This document shows positions 6,957 through 7,024 of a DNA stretch of 7,024 nt, one piece after another. This DNA is from SZUA-186 sp039714155 (GTDB lineage: Bacteria > Pseudomonadota > Gammaproteobacteria > UBA9214). Where the stretch lies: NCBI GenBank assembly GCA_039714155.1, contig JBDLJX010000124.1, positions 1-7,024 on the forward strand, read 5' to 3'. The notes under the pieces were generated by a model. It was not told the DNA's origin. It saw nothing but the letters and a program-made list of their open reading frames with translations, and ran no database searches. The position numbers and the translations under genes are program-made. The number at the start of each line of letters is the position of its first letter. Position 1 is the first letter of the stretch.

Positions 6957-6978
6957 TATTCAAGGAATCAATTGAATA
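6957..6978. promoter_or_regulatory. Candidate operator of the ArsR-rhodanese regulator
   Basis: The inverted repeat TATTCAA (6957-6963), eight-base spacer, TTGAATA (6972-6978) lies 23-44 bases upstream of the regulator's ATG in AT-rich DNA. ArsR-family dimers bind AT-rich imperfect palindromes of about this size, often with ATTC/GAAT-type half sites. Relative to the proposed minus-strand promoter it would lie just downstream of the transcription start, blocking elongation or promoter clearance. The assignment to this regulator is inferred from position and symmetry. Confidence 0.55.
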
Positions 6979-6999
6979 GTATATTTTAAGAATTATTAT
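6972..6999 (+). promoter_or_regulatory. Possible divergent promoter reading out of the window
   Basis: On the plus strand, TTGAAT (6972-6977), a 16-base spacer and TATTAT (6994-6999) form a plausible sigma-70 promoter pointing beyond the right edge. Its -35 coincides with the right arm of the candidate operator, so the regulator could repress both directions. AT-rich DNA produces such matches by chance, and the downstream gene is not visible. Confidence 0.25.
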
Positions 7000-7022
7000 A
7001 GCAGATGGCCGACGGGGGGCAA
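6995..7022 (-). promoter_or_regulatory. Candidate sigma-70 promoter of the ArsR-rhodanese gene
   Basis: On the minus strand, a perfect -10 TATAAT (6995-7000) is preceded by a 16-base spacer and a -35-like TTGCCC (7017-7022, four of six matches). Transcription would start near 6988, giving a leader of roughly 54 bases that contains the 6957-6978 inverted repeat. The weak -35 and the window edge limit confidence. Confidence 0.45.
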
Positions 7023-7024
7023 TC

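Overview
The window is chromosomal bacterial DNA, GC-rich in its genes. It most resembles a gammaproteobacterium: it has a MoxR / DUF58 / TgpA-type transglutaminase operon in the order known from Pseudomonas aeruginosa (PA2875-PA2873), a 'GTCATTCC'-type palindrome between convergent genes, and an ArsR-rhodanese fusion of the kind seen in sulfur-metabolising Gammaproteobacteria. That assignment is an inference from gene content; no rRNA or other taxonomic marker is present.

Layout. Positions 1-105 are a short leader with a good ribosome binding site. Positions 106-4545 (+) hold a tight three-gene operon with overlapping ends: a MoxR AAA+ ATPase, a DUF58 membrane protein (14-base overlap, TTG start) and a TgpA-like membrane transglutaminase (ATGA overlap). 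A strong palindrome (4552-4591) lies in the 84-base gap facing the next, convergent gene. Positions 4630-6051 (-) encode a multidomain membrane protein: a small N-terminal domain, an acidic linker, a CxxC-CxxC zinc ribbon, a DUF2628-like membrane region, and a C-terminal domain resembling the globular part of GspG-type major pseudopilins. After a 214-base gap, 6266-6934 (-) encodes an ArsR-family winged-helix repressor fused to a rhodanese domain. Its upstream DNA (about 6935-7000) is very AT-rich and contains a candidate promoter and an inverted-repeat operator.

How the genes may work together. In the plus-strand operon, the MoxR ATPase probably acts as a chaperone or remodeller for the DUF58 and TgpA partners in the inner membrane, with the transglutaminase-fold catalytic site in the periplasm. 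The physiological substrate of this system is unknown. The ArsR-rhodanese protein looks like a one-piece reactive-sulfur-responsive regulator that probably controls its own promoter and perhaps a divergent gene beyond the right edge. Whether it also controls the zinc-ribbon gene downstream is open.

The most unusual observations are a perfect 15-bp GC-rich hairpin inside the transglutaminase coding sequence (2727-2762), the zinc-ribbon/DUF2628/pseudopilin-like domain combination, the operator arrangement in front of the ArsR-rhodanese gene, and a Glu at the expected catalytic Asp position of the transglutaminase. No mobile element, CRISPR array, tRNA or rRNA gene was seen.
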